A stretch of DNA of 64,000 nt from GCA-002050365 sp038235165 (lineage in GTDB: Bacteria; Acidobacteriota; Blastocatellia; Pyrinomonadales; Pyrinomonadaceae): NCBI GenBank assembly GCA_038235165.1, contig JBBSUG010000006.1:1-64000 (forward strand). The letters are read 5' to 3'. This document shows, one piece after another, positions 41,156 to 50,984 of this stretch; within the stretch, counting starts at the first letter, position 1; each line of letters opens with the position of its first letter. Below the pieces are notes generated by a model. The model made no database searches. It was not told the origin of the DNA and saw only the letters and a list, made by a program, of their open reading frames with translations. Made by a program: the position numbers and the translations under genes.

Positions 41156-43447
41156 TCACTGCGCCGACCGCACGAGCCGAAAACCGAGTCGCTGGTCTCG
41201 CGTCGTCAGCGGCGTAAAACCTCGAAAAGCGGATGTCACCGCGCTCGCGCCGGTTGATTTGTCAAACGCCGAACCGCCGCGAAAAACAAAAGTATTGATG
41301 GCGTTGTTGTTAATTTTATTGGGGTTTCCCGGATAAGCATTTGTTTCGCTGCTCGTCCATTCGCTGACATTGCCGATCAAATCCAACACGCCCCATTTGT
41401 CCGCTCCACACTTTTTTGAACCGACTAATTCCAGTTCCGACTTGTCAATTACCGCGCAGTCAAACTTAAACTCGCTACCCCACGGATAAAGATCAGCCTG
41501 TTCACCGTTTCGCGCGGCGTATTCCCATTCGGCTTCGGTCGGCAGCCGATAGATTACGTTGTCGCGTTTGGAACGCCACTCGGCAAACGCTTTGGCATCG
41601 TTCATATTGACATAGCGCACCGGCATTCTCAGATCGGATGTCAGCGGTGGTTTGCCTTCCCAATTTTTCGGGGTCGGCTTGTAATCCGTCGCTTGAACGA
41701 ATTCGTAAAATTCTTCGGCGGTCACTTCCGTTTTATCCATCCAAAAACTGCTCACTTCAACTTCGTGTGCCGGATACTCGAAATTTTCCTTTGGATCAAC
41801 GCCGTCGGTGCGCCCCATTTTGAACTTTCCGCCGGGTATTTCGACCATCTCGGCTTTGCCCGTTTCGGGCGGCGGTGATTGATTAACCGCATTGTTCGTA
41901 TTGTTCGGGACGACAATAATGTTTTTGTTGCCGTTTGAAACTTTGCCCGTATTTCCGATCAGTCCCGTCAGAAATGCGCCGCCGACTCCAATTATAGCAA
42001 GTAACAATAAGCCTGAAATTCCAATAATTGCTAAAAATAATGGCGAAAAAATCGTAGATTTTTTTGGTGCCTCTGCCACGTCGTTATTTTGCCCGGAAGC
42101 CTGCCAATTATTTTGCCCCGTGTTTTGCCCCGTGGTCTGCGCGGCGGAAATATGCGCCGGTGTGTTCGGCGGCATATTATGAGTACCTGACGACATCGTG
42201 ACATCCGGTTTCGGAATCGCCCCGGTCTGTGTCTGCAAATTCGATCTTAGTTCGGCGACTACCTGTTTCGGTTTGCCGTCGAACGTAATTTTATTTTCCC
42301 AATCTTGAAAACCGGCGTGGCTGATGCGGAGAATATGGTTTCCGCTTTGTAAACCGTCGAGAGTCAGCCAGCCGTCCGCCTGACTCTGCCCGACCGGAAC
42401 ATTGTCCACGAAAACTTCCGACTGCGGCGGATTCGTCAGAATGCTCAACGCCGAAACATTCATCGAACCGCTCATTCCGAAATTGCTGATGTGAATGTTT
42501 TGCGACGTAATGCCGATTGCCATTCGCAGTTCTTCGACCAGTTCCTCGACCGACGACGTGCGGTTGTTCGGGTCTTTTTCGAGCGCGTGGCGAATCGCCA
42601 ATTCGATTTGCGGGGCAACTTTAATACCGAAACTACTCAGCGGCGGCGGTTCGTCCGACAGGTGTTTTTTCATAATCGCCGGAATCGAAGAACCCTTGAA
42701 CGGCACGTCGCCGGCGATCATCTGAAACAGCATTACGCCGAGCGAATAGACATCGGAACGCGCATCCGGCTCTTCGTCCGCCCACTGTTCGGGAGCCATG
42801 TAATACGGCGAACCCATCAAGCCCGTCGTCTGCGCCTGAATAAACGAACCGAGCAGTTCGCCCGATTTGATTTTTGCCAGACCGAAATCGAGAATTTTGA
42901 CCGCTTCCGAAAGATTCGATTTGCTCTTGAGAATCATCACGTTGAGCGGTTTCAAATCGCGGTGAACAATTTTTTGATAATGCGCCGCGCCGACCCCGGC
43001 GGCAATCGCCGACATAATTTCCAAGGCGCGTTCGGGCGATAAAATTTTTTCCCGCGTCAGCAGATCGTGGAGCGATTCGCCTTCGACGTATTCCATCACG
43101 AGAAACGGCATCGTTCCCTGCGCCACGCCGTAATCCGAAACGCCGACGACGTTCTGGTGCCGAATCGCCGCCGCCGCCAGTGCTTCCTGCCGAAAGCGTG
43201 TGACGAGTTCCGGGTCGTTGCCGACCAAATCCGGCAGAATGATTTTAATCGCGTGCTGGGTTTTCAGATAAGCGTGCCGCGCTTTGTAAACCACACCCAT
43301 TCCGCCCTGCCCGACGCGGCATTCGAGATGATATTTTCCTTCCAAGACGGGTTCGCCGCTCAACGAGTGAAAAGTCGGCATTCCGTCGTTCGGGCAGGTG
43401 TTGACTGTATCGGTAAAGCAGTTTTTACAAAGTTGACATTCTTTCAT
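41156..43447 (-). CDS. Membrane Ser/Thr protein kinase with PEGA and SUMF1-like sensor domain
   Basis: The 763-residue protein begins with a zinc-ribbon-like CQLCKNC...CPNDG (4-22), as in the pseudokinase. The kinase domain (about 38-300) is complete: VGQGGMGVVYKA, Lys68 in HAIKII, HRDLKPLNV with Asp164, and DFGLAK with Asp187. A PEGA domain (about 335-405) follows, and a membrane segment at about 465-490 (FSPLFLAIIGISGLLLLAII). The extracellular end (about 530-763) is a formylglycine-generating-enzyme/SUMF1 fold (MVEIPGGKFKMGRTD, LPTEAEWEYAARNG, LGFRLVRS). The region that should hold the FGE copper cysteines reads GASAVTSAFRGF without cysteine, so it is more likely a ligand-binding sensor than an enzyme. 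It heads an operon with the TPR and pseudokinase genes. Confidence 0.93.
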   Translation of the reverse strand: MKECQLCKNCFTDTVNTCPNDGMPTFHSLSGEPVLEGKYHLECRVGQGGMGVVYKARHAYLKTQHAIKIILPDLVGNDPELVTRFRQEALAAAAIRHQNVVGVSDYGVAQGTMPFLVMEYVEGESLHDLLTREKILSPERALEIMSAIAAGVGAAHYQKIVHRDLKPLNVMILKSKSNLSEAVKILDFGLAKIKSGELLGSFIQAQTTGLMGSPYYMAPEQWADEEPDARSDVYSLGVMLFQMIAGDVPFKGSSIPAIMKKHLSDEPPPLSSFGIKVAPQIELAIRHALEKDPNNRTSSVEELVEELRMAIGITSQNIHISNFGMSGSMNVSALSILTNPPQSEVFVDNVPVGQSQADGWLTLDGLQSGNHILRISHAGFQDWENKITFDGKPKQVVAELRSNLQTQTGAIPKPDVTMSSGTHNMPPNTPAHISAAQTTGQNTGQNNWQASGQNNDVAEAPKKSTIFSPLFLAIIGISGLLLLAIIGVGGAFLTGLIGNTGKVSNGNKNIIVVPNNTNNAVNQSPPPETGKAEMVEIPGGKFKMGRTDGVDPKENFEYPAHEVEVSSFWMDKTEVTAEEFYEFVQATDYKPTPKNWEGKPPLTSDLRMPVRYVNMNDAKAFAEWRSKRDNVIYRLPTEAEWEYAARNGEQADLYPWGSEFKFDCAVIDKSELELVGSKKCGADKWGVLDLIGNVSEWTSSETNAYPGNPNKINNNAINTFVFRGGSAFDKSTGASAVTSAFRGFTPLTTRDQRLGFRLVRSAQ

Positions 43448-43660
43448 GATAGTTTTCGGGTTTTCACTTTAATCTGATGTTGGATGAAAACCACCGGGGG
43501 ATTTAAAAATCACAATGCAGCAAAAGTCTCGGAATACTGGCTTAAATAATTTACACTGGCTTTTAATTTTAGTCTCTTTAGCGTCGGCAATCAAGGGTTA
43601 AATAGTAATGACTGCCAAGTTTGTGATATTTGTCAACAAAAGTGGATGTCAAAGTACAAA

Positions 43661-43685
43661 AAACGCCGCACTATGCGGCGTTTTC
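43661..43685 (-). terminator. Intrinsic terminator after the M36 peptidase gene
   Basis: AAAACGCCGCA (43661-43671) pairs with TGCGGCGTTTT (43675-43685) around a 3-nt loop. On the minus strand it is followed by two more T and then GTAC. This is a compact, GC-rich, bidirectional-looking hairpin downstream of the stop at 43719. Confidence 0.85.
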
Positions 43686-43718
43686 ACGGATTGAGCCGTT
43701 ACTCCGAACAATTCGTCC

Positions 43719-46700
43719 CTATTTCCCATCTGACGCTTTTGATAGGTAACCGGTAAAGTTTATTTCGCTCAAGTTATCGGTGACGCTGACGAGTCGTGAA
43801 GTGAATTGAAACCGCTTCGACTCGACTGCCAATACATAGTTGCGACCGGTTTCCACATCGTCAAAGTGATAATAGCCAAAAGAGGTCGTCCGCGTCGTGC
43901 GAACGACACCGCCCGTATCCGTCATTTTTACGACCGCATTCATCAGACCGCGCCCGTCCGCTGTCAGCACTCGTCCGGCGAAGCTCGCCCCTGCCGCCGT
44001 CGCCCCGCCGATGGTGATCGTGCCACCCATATAAGTCGGCTGCGTGATCGGGAAGTTCGGGTCAACCGGCGATGCTTTTCGTCGTGCCGGTGTGTCCGTG
44101 AACGTTATTGGCGTTGTTCCCACTGCTGCGCCTGCCGCCACCGTAAATGTGACTGTGACCAGCGTTTTGTTATTTCCTGCGGCAATAGTTCCGCCGGAGA
44201 AAGTCGTCACCGAGAAGCCGATCTGACCGGGATTGTTCGCATTGAAGAGAACATCGCCGCCGCTGTTGCCGATAACCACACTCGGATTCGTCAATTTGGT
44301 CGAATCAAAAGCGATGCTGAACGTATAGCCCGCCTCATTGCCGACGGTATCCACACGAATCGGCACGGTCAAAGTCGTCCCGGCACTGGTATTTTGCGCG
44401 TCAATTCTAAACGCTGACGGTGCCGCCTGCGCTCCGTCCGGCTTGCGAACTATTGATTTACCGATTGTTGGTGACACCGTGCCGTTTTCAAAGGATGAAA
44501 CAGGCGGCGCAATTGGTGCTTGTGTAGTCGGACCGACCGCCAGTTGTTTTGCGTCGGTACCAACTGAATAACGCCGCGTCTGCTGCACGTCGTCGCCGTC
44601 CACAACACCGTCGCCGCCGGTTGAACGCGGCGAAGCGTCGGCACGTTGAAATTCGTTCAATTGATACGGCGTCCCAGAACCAACCGAGAACGCGCGAATT
44701 TGCTGAATGTCGTCGGAATCAATGAAGCCGTCGCCGATCGGACGACTCTGCACGTCGGCTTCATAAGTTGGACAAGCGTAGGAAGACAAAAAGTTACCGC
44801 CGGTCAACTGCATATTGTCATAATACGTTCCTGTTCCGGCAACTGAACTGTCGGAAACGGTTCTCCATCGCAAACCGATAGTTTGCCCATTTGCCGCCGC
44901 CGGTAAATTAACGACGGTGTTAACGGGATTCGGAGATGGAACTCCCGTCCACGCTTGTCGCGCCCCGAGCGGTGTAGTGTTAAGTAGAGCTTTTGTATAT
45001 CCGCCGCTGACAAAGCTGCCGCCGGCTGCTAAAATATCCTGATAAGCACCACTTCCGACTTTTACTTCCAGAACCGTTCCGTCATAACCGTCTTCAGTAT
45101 TAAACCGATTGCTGAACGAAAGTTGTGCAGAAGCGGAAGTGATATTTGCCGATGTTTCCAAAATCGCTTCACCGTCTGCTGACGGATCCGGGGCAAAAAC
45201 CGAGTTCGGCGCACTAACGGCATTAGTCGTCGTGGTCACCCAACCCGTATTGGCTCCGCTTTTCGTCTGCGTCCAACCGACCGGCAAAGCAGGCGCGGTT
45301 ACGCCGTCGAAATTCTGCGCTGCGCTGCCGAAAACAGGTGTGCCGACGCGAATCGAGCGGGTTTGCGGAGTTAGCGTTCCTGCATCGCTGCTGATATTGA
45401 TTGTGACGGACAACAAACTGCCGCACGGCGTGTTCGCCGGAATCTGGTATGGAATCTGTCTCGTCACGGTCTGGCTGTTAGTGATACTGCCGTAGGAGAC
45501 ATTGGTTCCGCCGTTGACATTGACAGAAACATTATTAACGGTCGCGCCGGTTTTATTAATGATCGCCACGTTTAATAAAACATTTTCGCCCGGTTCAGCG
45601 AATCCGTTGTTGTTGCCGGGAGCGTCGTTGACCGAGAACGGATCGGTCATTTCAACATTCGGCACAGCGAACGATTCGACCACGGCAGGACTGTTATCCT
45701 GCGCTCCGAAACCCATTCCGCGAATCCGAAAGCCTTCGCGGACATCCACTACATCAGCCGCCGCAGTTGCCGTCGCCGCCGAAATAACGGCATCACGCGC
45801 CTGAATGAAATTCGGACTAAGCGGAGTCAACTTCATCCCGTCGGTGACGAGTTGGAGTGCTTTGAGATTTCCGGCTGTTCCGCCGAGCCGGTTAATAAAT
45901 TGAGCGCGAACTTCCCACAAAGCTACCGCCCAGACTTCACCCGCATTATGAACTTCCGTCGCGCTGTTCCCGGCGAAAACCGGGTTGGCGGCATACGCGC
46001 CATCAGTCAGATTGGCTTGTGCCGGATCAATGTCGGCGAAGGTCAGCGGATTATGCGAACGATTGTTCGGTCCGCCCGTAAATGATTTGATCGCGTATGG
46101 AAAACGGCGAATGCCGTAGTAATAATTATATGTGTAAGTTGATGTAAGCAAATACGTAGCATATCCGCCGGTGACATAATTTGCTGCGAGCGTGGCGTTC
46201 GGATCAGTGAGCAGTGACAAACCGTAAAAATCAGACCAGCCTTCGCCCATACTCCCGCTGCGATTACCACTTAAACCGCCGCCGTTACCGATCAAGCGGT
46301 TTGACGTGCCGTGTGTCAGTTCGTGGGTGACAATATCGGCATCGAGGTCGCCGTCGTAATCGGGATTCGGACCGGAAAAGATATACATCTGCATTCTGCC
46401 GCGACCGCCGTCTGCCGGTGTCCCAAAGTTGGCATTGTTCGTTCCCGAACTATCTTGCGATTCCGCCGAAACGCGGTCAGCGGCAGATCCGCCGCGACCA
46501 AAGTTGTCATTCTGAAAGTTTCGTGCCTGTTCCGTGAAACCTAGTTTATAAAGTTCGTCATGATAACGGTTGGTAAGATAGAACAATTGCGTCACCGCGC
46601 CGTTGCGGTAAGCGGGCAGCGTCGGGGCATCGCCCGGAGCCGGATTGCCGGGAGCCGGATTATAAGCGAAATTAAACGTGCGATTCGTGCCGTTGACCGT

Positions 46701-47939
46701 CGCATCAACGCCGTTCGTGCCGTCAATATCGAGACCGGCTTGCACATTATTGCCGTCGGTCGTGCCGTTCACGCCGTTGATATTGTCGTTCATCCAACCG
46801 AGATTGTTGAACGTATTCGGTGATTCATTACCAACGAGCGTCACATTTGAACGCGGCACCACTGCGCCCTGTGTGCCGGGTGTCGGAGCGTTGAGTCCCG
46901 GCACAATCGGAGCCGGACTGTTCAATGACCTGAGCATATTGGTCGTCGCCGAATAGACGTTGTAAGTTGCCGCTTGTGTTTGGTCTGAGGAGATATTTTT
47001 GCGCCACAGCATCGTGCCGGTTTCGGCATCAAGGATAACGTAATAAGCATTCGTCGGCTTCCAAATAAGTACGCGCCACGCCGTCCGCGCCACGCCGGGT
47101 TCGGTCGGAAAATACATCTTCTCGGCGGTCGTCGCCCAATCGCCCGTCCCGAAGACGGCTTTCAAGTCACTGGAAACCGCGTAATTTTGATTCGATTCCG
47201 AATCTTTTAATTCATAATTGATATTCGCGGCGGCGGCTTTGACGGCATCGGACGGATCGCCGAAATCGGTCGAAAGTTCGTCATAATCTAAACCTGGCGC
47301 AAGATTGTTAATGACGCGAAACATTTCGCCGTCTTTGGTAAATCCGGCTTTAATTTCGCCGCGAAACACGGGAACGCCGTTGATCGTCTGCTCAAGATGA
47401 GCGTATGATAAATTGCCGTCCGGGTTGGTGTAATCCGCCGTCGTTTTGAGCTGGTTGACCTGAGCTTTTTCAACGCCGACCAAACTATTATTATCGGAAA
47501 TAAATTGACGAAGAACACTCGAAGGTTTCGCCGTTGACGCGTCCGTCAAAAAAGCACGTCCCTGCTCGACATCCGGCGCGATCACTTCGGGAGTGCGAAT
47601 GTCTTCATTATATTCGACTTTCAAAGTCGGAACTTTTTGGCGCAGTAAATCTTCGCCCGCGACAAACCGGTCGCGCACATCGGCAATCTCGAGGGCATTC
47701 TTGCGAGCGGGAAGACGAAAACCGAAAAGCATATCACTTTTCGATTTATCAGTACGAATATCATAATTTTCGATGCCGTCCTCGTGGCTGACGGTTTTGT
47801 TGTTCCGTCCATTTTCGGAGCGATTACCGGCAGAAGTCTTAAAGACTGCCGGAATAATCGCCAAAATCGCCACCAATCCAATCACCGATAACGCCAGTAA
47901 AATACTGGTTCGTGTTACTTTGTTTTCATCCGTGTTCAT
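43719..47939 (-). CDS. Secreted M36 (fungalysin) metallopeptidase with dockerin-, cohesin- and CarboxypepD-like tail
   Basis: The 1406-residue product has a ribosome binding site GGAG 9 nt before its ATG, and an N-terminal membrane signal segment (about residues 11-32). A fungalysin propeptide (about 90-300) precedes the catalytic domain with HELTHGTSNRL (first His about residue 539) and the GEGWSDFYGLS helix with the third ligand. Later come Ig-like and jelly-roll regions, two dockerin-like repeats (GDGFIDSDDIQQIRAFSVG and GDGVVDGDDVQQTRRYSVGT), a cohesin-like domain (AGYTFSIAFDSTKLTNPSVV), and a carboxypeptidase-regulatory-like domain at about 1340-1400 (GRVLTADGRGLMNAVVKMTD). The dockerin/cohesin part is the same as in the M12B protease at 1746-4637. 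It is an exported broad-range protease. Confidence 0.93.
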   Translation of the reverse strand: MNTDENKVTRTSILLALSVIGLVAILAIIPAVFKTSAGNRSENGRNNKTVSHEDGIENYDIRTDKSKSDMLFGFRLPARKNALEIADVRDRFVAGEDLLRQKVPTLKVEYNEDIRTPEVIAPDVEQGRAFLTDASTAKPSSVLRQFISDNNSLVGVEKAQVNQLKTTADYTNPDGNLSYAHLEQTINGVPVFRGEIKAGFTKDGEMFRVINNLAPGLDYDELSTDFGDPSDAVKAAAANINYELKDSESNQNYAVSSDLKAVFGTGDWATTAEKMYFPTEPGVARTAWRVLIWKPTNAYYVILDAETGTMLWRKNISSDQTQAATYNVYSATTNMLRSLNSPAPIVPGLNAPTPGTQGAVVPRSNVTLVGNESPNTFNNLGWMNDNINGVNGTTDGNNVQAGLDIDGTNGVDATVNGTNRTFNFAYNPAPGNPAPGDAPTLPAYRNGAVTQLFYLTNRYHDELYKLGFTEQARNFQNDNFGRGGSAADRVSAESQDSSGTNNANFGTPADGGRGRMQMYIFSGPNPDYDGDLDADIVTHELTHGTSNRLIGNGGGLSGNRSGSMGEGWSDFYGLSLLTDPNATLAANYVTGGYATYLLTSTYTYNYYYGIRRFPYAIKSFTGGPNNRSHNPLTFADIDPAQANLTDGAYAANPVFAGNSATEVHNAGEVWAVALWEVRAQFINRLGGTAGNLKALQLVTDGMKLTPLSPNFIQARDAVISAATATAAADVVDVREGFRIRGMGFGAQDNSPAVVESFAVPNVEMTDPFSVNDAPGNNNGFAEPGENVLLNVAIINKTGATVNNVSVNVNGGTNVSYGSITNSQTVTRQIPYQIPANTPCGSLLSVTINISSDAGTLTPQTRSIRVGTPVFGSAAQNFDGVTAPALPVGWTQTKSGANTGWVTTTTNAVSAPNSVFAPDPSADGEAILETSANITSASAQLSFSNRFNTEDGYDGTVLEVKVGSGAYQDILAAGGSFVSGGYTKALLNTTPLGARQAWTGVPSPNPVNTVVNLPAAANGQTIGLRWRTVSDSSVAGTGTYYDNMQLTGGNFLSSYACPTYEADVQSRPIGDGFIDSDDIQQIRAFSVGSGTPYQLNEFQRADASPRSTGGDGVVDGDDVQQTRRYSVGTDAKQLAVGPTTQAPIAPPVSSFENGTVSPTIGKSIVRKPDGAQAAPSAFRIDAQNTSAGTTLTVPIRVDTVGNEAGYTFSIAFDSTKLTNPSVVIGNSGGDVLFNANNPGQIGFSVTTFSGGTIAAGNNKTLVTVTFTVAAGAAVGTTPITFTDTPARRKASPVDPNFPITQPTYMGGTITIGGATAAGASFAGRVLTADGRGLMNAVVKMTDTGGVVRTTRTTSFGYYHFDDVETGRNYVLAVESKRFQFTSRLVSVTDNLSEINFTGYLSKASDGK

Positions 47940-48266
47940 TTTATGTTCTCCAAAATACTGTAAAGTAATTCAACTAGAAAAATTTGTCACGCTTGACCTC
48001 AATTTTGCGGCACGCAGTGAACCTAACCTGTTTTAACCGATGTTTACAATGACAGACAATTATTCTCTTAACTATCTAATCGAGAAATTGTGACGAAAAA
48101 GGTCATCAGGCTTAAAATAATTTCAAAATGCTTTTAAGTTGCTGCTTATTTTTCAGCTGCGCGTGGTTTTGCTTTTGCAAAAAAACAGAGCGTGAAACAC
48201 TTTTACTGCTTCGCGCTCTGTTGATGACGGATTCGCCGCTTAAATTTTGCTTATTTACCTGTTTAC
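47940..48266. other. Intergenic stretch with the leuS terminator
   Basis: About 325 bp between the leuS stop and the M36 start. CAGAGCG (48186-48192) pairs with CGCTCTG (48214-48220); on the minus strand the hairpin is followed by seven T, so it should end leuS. The remaining part is AT-rich and likely holds the M36 promoter, which I cannot place with confidence. Confidence 0.6.
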
Positions 48267-50984
48267 TTATTTAATGACGATATTGACCAGCCGGCTCGGG
48301 ACGACGATGACTTTGACGATTTGTTTGCCGTCGGTGTATTCTCTGGTTTTTTCGTCAGCCAGTGCCATTTCTTCCAATTGTTCCTTCGTCGCATCGGGCG
48401 CGGCAGAAATGCGCGAACGCAGTTTGCCGTTTATCTGAATCGGAATTTCAAGTTCGTCGGCTTTGGTCAACGCTTCGTCGGCGACGGGAAATTTCGCGCC
48501 CGAAGCCAGTATTCCCTGCGAATTTCCGGTGATGTTTTCCCAGATTTCCTCGGCAAAGTGCGGCGCAAATGGCGTGAGCATCAAAATCAAACTTTCGACC
48601 GCTTCACGAATCGCGTAAACATCAGATTCGCTCGCCGTTTCGGGTTCGATTTTAAAATCGTATATTGCATTTGACAATTCCATCAGAGCCGCAACCGGCG
48701 TATTGAACTGCAAATTTTCAAAATTTTCCTCAATGCGTTTAATTGTTTGATGAGTTTTCTGTCGCAATTTTCGTGCGTTCAGAGTTACGGCTTCAGCCGT
48801 GATTTCTGCGCCTGAAGGCGCAACTCTGAACTTGTTCCGCCACTTCCAGACAAACCGCCAAACTCTTTGCAAAAATCGAGTCGCGCCTTCGATTCCGGCT
48901 TCATTCCAGACGAGTTCGTTTTCGACCGGCGCGGCAAACAATACAAACAGACGAGCCGCGTCCGCACCGTAAATTTCGACCATTTCATCCGGGTCAACGC
49001 CGTTGCCTTTCGATTTCGACATTCGTTCGACTGCCGATTTTAGAAACGTGCCGTCCCCTGATTTTGCCGTGATGATTTTGCCTTTCGCATCACGTTCAAC
49101 CGTCACGGACGAGGGCGGAAAGTAGATTCGTTTGCCTTTTCCGTCGGGGTCGTCAGGGTTCGGAATCTCGTCAAAAAATGTTTCGCCGATAACCATTCCC
49201 TGTGTCAGCAATCTTTTTACCGGTTCGTTAAATTTCACCAAACCGATGTCGCGCATCACTTTCGTCCAAAACCGCGTGTAAATCAAGTGCATTACGGCGT
49301 GATCGTCGCCGCCGATGTATTGGTCAACCGGAGTCCAGTATTCGGCGATTTTCGGATCAAACGGCATTTCCTCATTGTGCGGATCGGTGTAGCGAAAATA
49401 ATACCAGCACGAATCAACAAAAGTGTCCATCGTGTCGGTTTCACGTTTTGCCGGTTCGTTGCAGTTCGGACAAACGGTATTTACGAAATTGTCGTCTTTC
49501 GCCAGCGGCGAAGTTCCGGCGATTGCGTCGCTCAAAACCATCTTTTGTGGCAATTCAATCGGTAGATTTTCATACTTTTCGGGAACGATGCCGCACGTTT
49601 CACAGTAAACAATCGGAATCGGCGCACCCCAAAATCTCTGCCGCGAAATTCCCCAATCACGAAGGCGATAAGTCGTCGCACCTTCGCCAAAATTATGTTG
49701 GACGGCATATTCGGTCATCTGCTTTTTCGCTTCGTCCGAAGATTTGCCGTTCCATTCACCGGAATTCAGGACAATCCCGTAATATGAAAAAGCCGAATCA
49801 ACTTCTTCGTTCGCCGCCAATTTGTTGTCTTTTGAAATCTCGTTGTGATGATTTTCATTAGATTTGACGACGACTTTGACGGGCAAATTATACTTTTTCG
49901 CAAACTCGAAATCGCGTTCATCGTGCGCCGGAACGCTCATCACCGCGCCCGTGCCGTATTCGATCATCACATAATTGCCGACCCAAACCGGAATTTCTTC
50001 GCCTGAAAACGGATTGATTGCTTTGAGTCCGGTATCAATGCCTTCTTTTTCGACTTCGACTTCGTAATCAGTAATTTTTAATTTATCAGCTTTGATCTTT
50101 TCGATAACGTCTTTTGTGTCATCGGAAAAACTTTCGAAATTCGCCGCAACAATCGGATGTTCAGCCGCGACAACAATCGCATTTGCACCGTAAATCGTGT
50201 CAATTCTAGTTGTGAAAACGCGAATACTGTTCAGAGTTACGGCTTCAGCCGTGATCTTCGCGCCTGAAGCCGTAACTCTGAAATCAACAAATGCGCCTTC
50301 GCTTCTGCCAATCCAATCGCGCTGACGTTTCAAAACTTTTTCCGCCCAGCCGGATTCGATTTCCGCCATATCATCAAGCAACTGATCGGCGTAGTCGGTC
50401 GTTTTCAAAAACCATTGTTCCAAATTGCGTTTCGTAACGGGATTTTCACAACGCCAGCATAACCCGCCGCTCGCCTGTTCGTTAGATAAAACCGCCTGAT
50501 CGGTTTCGCACCAATTAACCTGCGTCCTCTTTTTGTAAGCCAAACCCATTTCATACATTTTGAGGAAAAACCACTGGTCGAATTTATAATATTCGGGACG
50601 ATGCGCCGCCATTTGACGCGACCAATCGTAACTCAAACCGAGCCGTTGCAACTGCCCGTTCATATGTTTGATGTTCTGTTCCGTCCACTCACGCGGATTC
50701 ACGCCGCGCTTGATCGCCGCGTCTTCGGCGGGTTGTCCGAACGAATCCCAACCAATCGGATGCAGAACATTGAAACCTTTCAGACGCTTATACCAAGCCA
50801 GCGCATCGCCGACCGAGTAATTGCGAACGTGTCCCATATGCAGATTTCCCGACGGATACGGCAGCATTTCGAGCGCGTAAAATTTCTCGCGTTTGTCGTC
50901 CATCGCGGTTTCAAAAGTCTTGTTGTCTGCCCATCGCTGCTGCCATTTTTGTTCGATTTTTTGTGCAAAATATTTCTCGTCCAT
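48267..50984 (-). CDS. leuS: Leucyl-tRNA synthetase
   Basis: LeuRS attaches leucine to tRNA-Leu and edits wrong amino acids in its CP1 domain. The start is the ATG at 50984 (MDEKYFAQKIEQKWQQRW). The 905-residue protein has the HIGH-type PYPSGNLHMGHVRNY, the editing region (about 235-430) with VMSVPAHDERDFEFA, and KMSKSKGNG. It is longer than usual because of two in-frame 18-codon inserts, FRVTASGAKITAEAVTLN at residue 235 and FRVAPSGAEITAEAVTLN at residue 719, each encoded by a palindromic element. The first lies at the entry of the editing domain, the second in the anticodon-binding helical domain. All catalytic motifs are intact, so the enzyme should work. Confidence 0.96.
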   Translation of the reverse strand: MDEKYFAQKIEQKWQQRWADNKTFETAMDDKREKFYALEMLPYPSGNLHMGHVRNYSVGDALAWYKRLKGFNVLHPIGWDSFGQPAEDAAIKRGVNPREWTEQNIKHMNGQLQRLGLSYDWSRQMAAHRPEYYKFDQWFFLKMYEMGLAYKKRTQVNWCETDQAVLSNEQASGGLCWRCENPVTKRNLEQWFLKTTDYADQLLDDMAEIESGWAEKVLKRQRDWIGRSEGAFVDFRVTASGAKITAEAVTLNSIRVFTTRIDTIYGANAIVVAAEHPIVAANFESFSDDTKDVIEKIKADKLKITDYEVEVEKEGIDTGLKAINPFSGEEIPVWVGNYVMIEYGTGAVMSVPAHDERDFEFAKKYNLPVKVVVKSNENHHNEISKDNKLAANEEVDSAFSYYGIVLNSGEWNGKSSDEAKKQMTEYAVQHNFGEGATTYRLRDWGISRQRFWGAPIPIVYCETCGIVPEKYENLPIELPQKMVLSDAIAGTSPLAKDDNFVNTVCPNCNEPAKRETDTMDTFVDSCWYYFRYTDPHNEEMPFDPKIAEYWTPVDQYIGGDDHAVMHLIYTRFWTKVMRDIGLVKFNEPVKRLLTQGMVIGETFFDEIPNPDDPDGKGKRIYFPPSSVTVERDAKGKIITAKSGDGTFLKSAVERMSKSKGNGVDPDEMVEIYGADAARLFVLFAAPVENELVWNEAGIEGATRFLQRVWRFVWKWRNKFRVAPSGAEITAEAVTLNARKLRQKTHQTIKRIEENFENLQFNTPVAALMELSNAIYDFKIEPETASESDVYAIREAVESLILMLTPFAPHFAEEIWENITGNSQGILASGAKFPVADEALTKADELEIPIQINGKLRSRISAAPDATKEQLEEMALADEKTREYTDGKQIVKVIVVPSRLVNIVIK
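48777..48830 (-). repeat. In-frame palindromic element in leuS, copy 1
   Basis: This 54-bp unit runs from TTCAGAGTTGCGCCTTCAGG to CGTAACTCTGAAC on the minus strand. Its 19-nt arms pair with two mismatches. It encodes FRVAPSGAEITAEAVTLN between WKWRNK and ARKLRQKTHQ, in the anticodon-binding domain. It is about 90% identical to copy 2 and lies in the same frame and orientation. Confidence 0.88.
50229..50282 (-). repeat. In-frame palindromic element in leuS, copy 2
   Basis: This 54-bp unit starts TTCAGAGTTACGGCTTCAGG on the minus strand. Its 19-nt arms pair perfectly around a 15-nt loop. It encodes FRVTASGAKITAEAVTLN between SEGAFVD and SIRVFTTRIDT, the place where other LeuRS proteins go straight from one strand to the next near the editing domain. 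Confidence 0.9.

Noticed and set aside
41156..41700. Active formylglycine-generating enzyme
   Set aside because: The catalytic cysteine region lacks cysteine and no sulfatase gene is near; the domain is better seen as a sensor.
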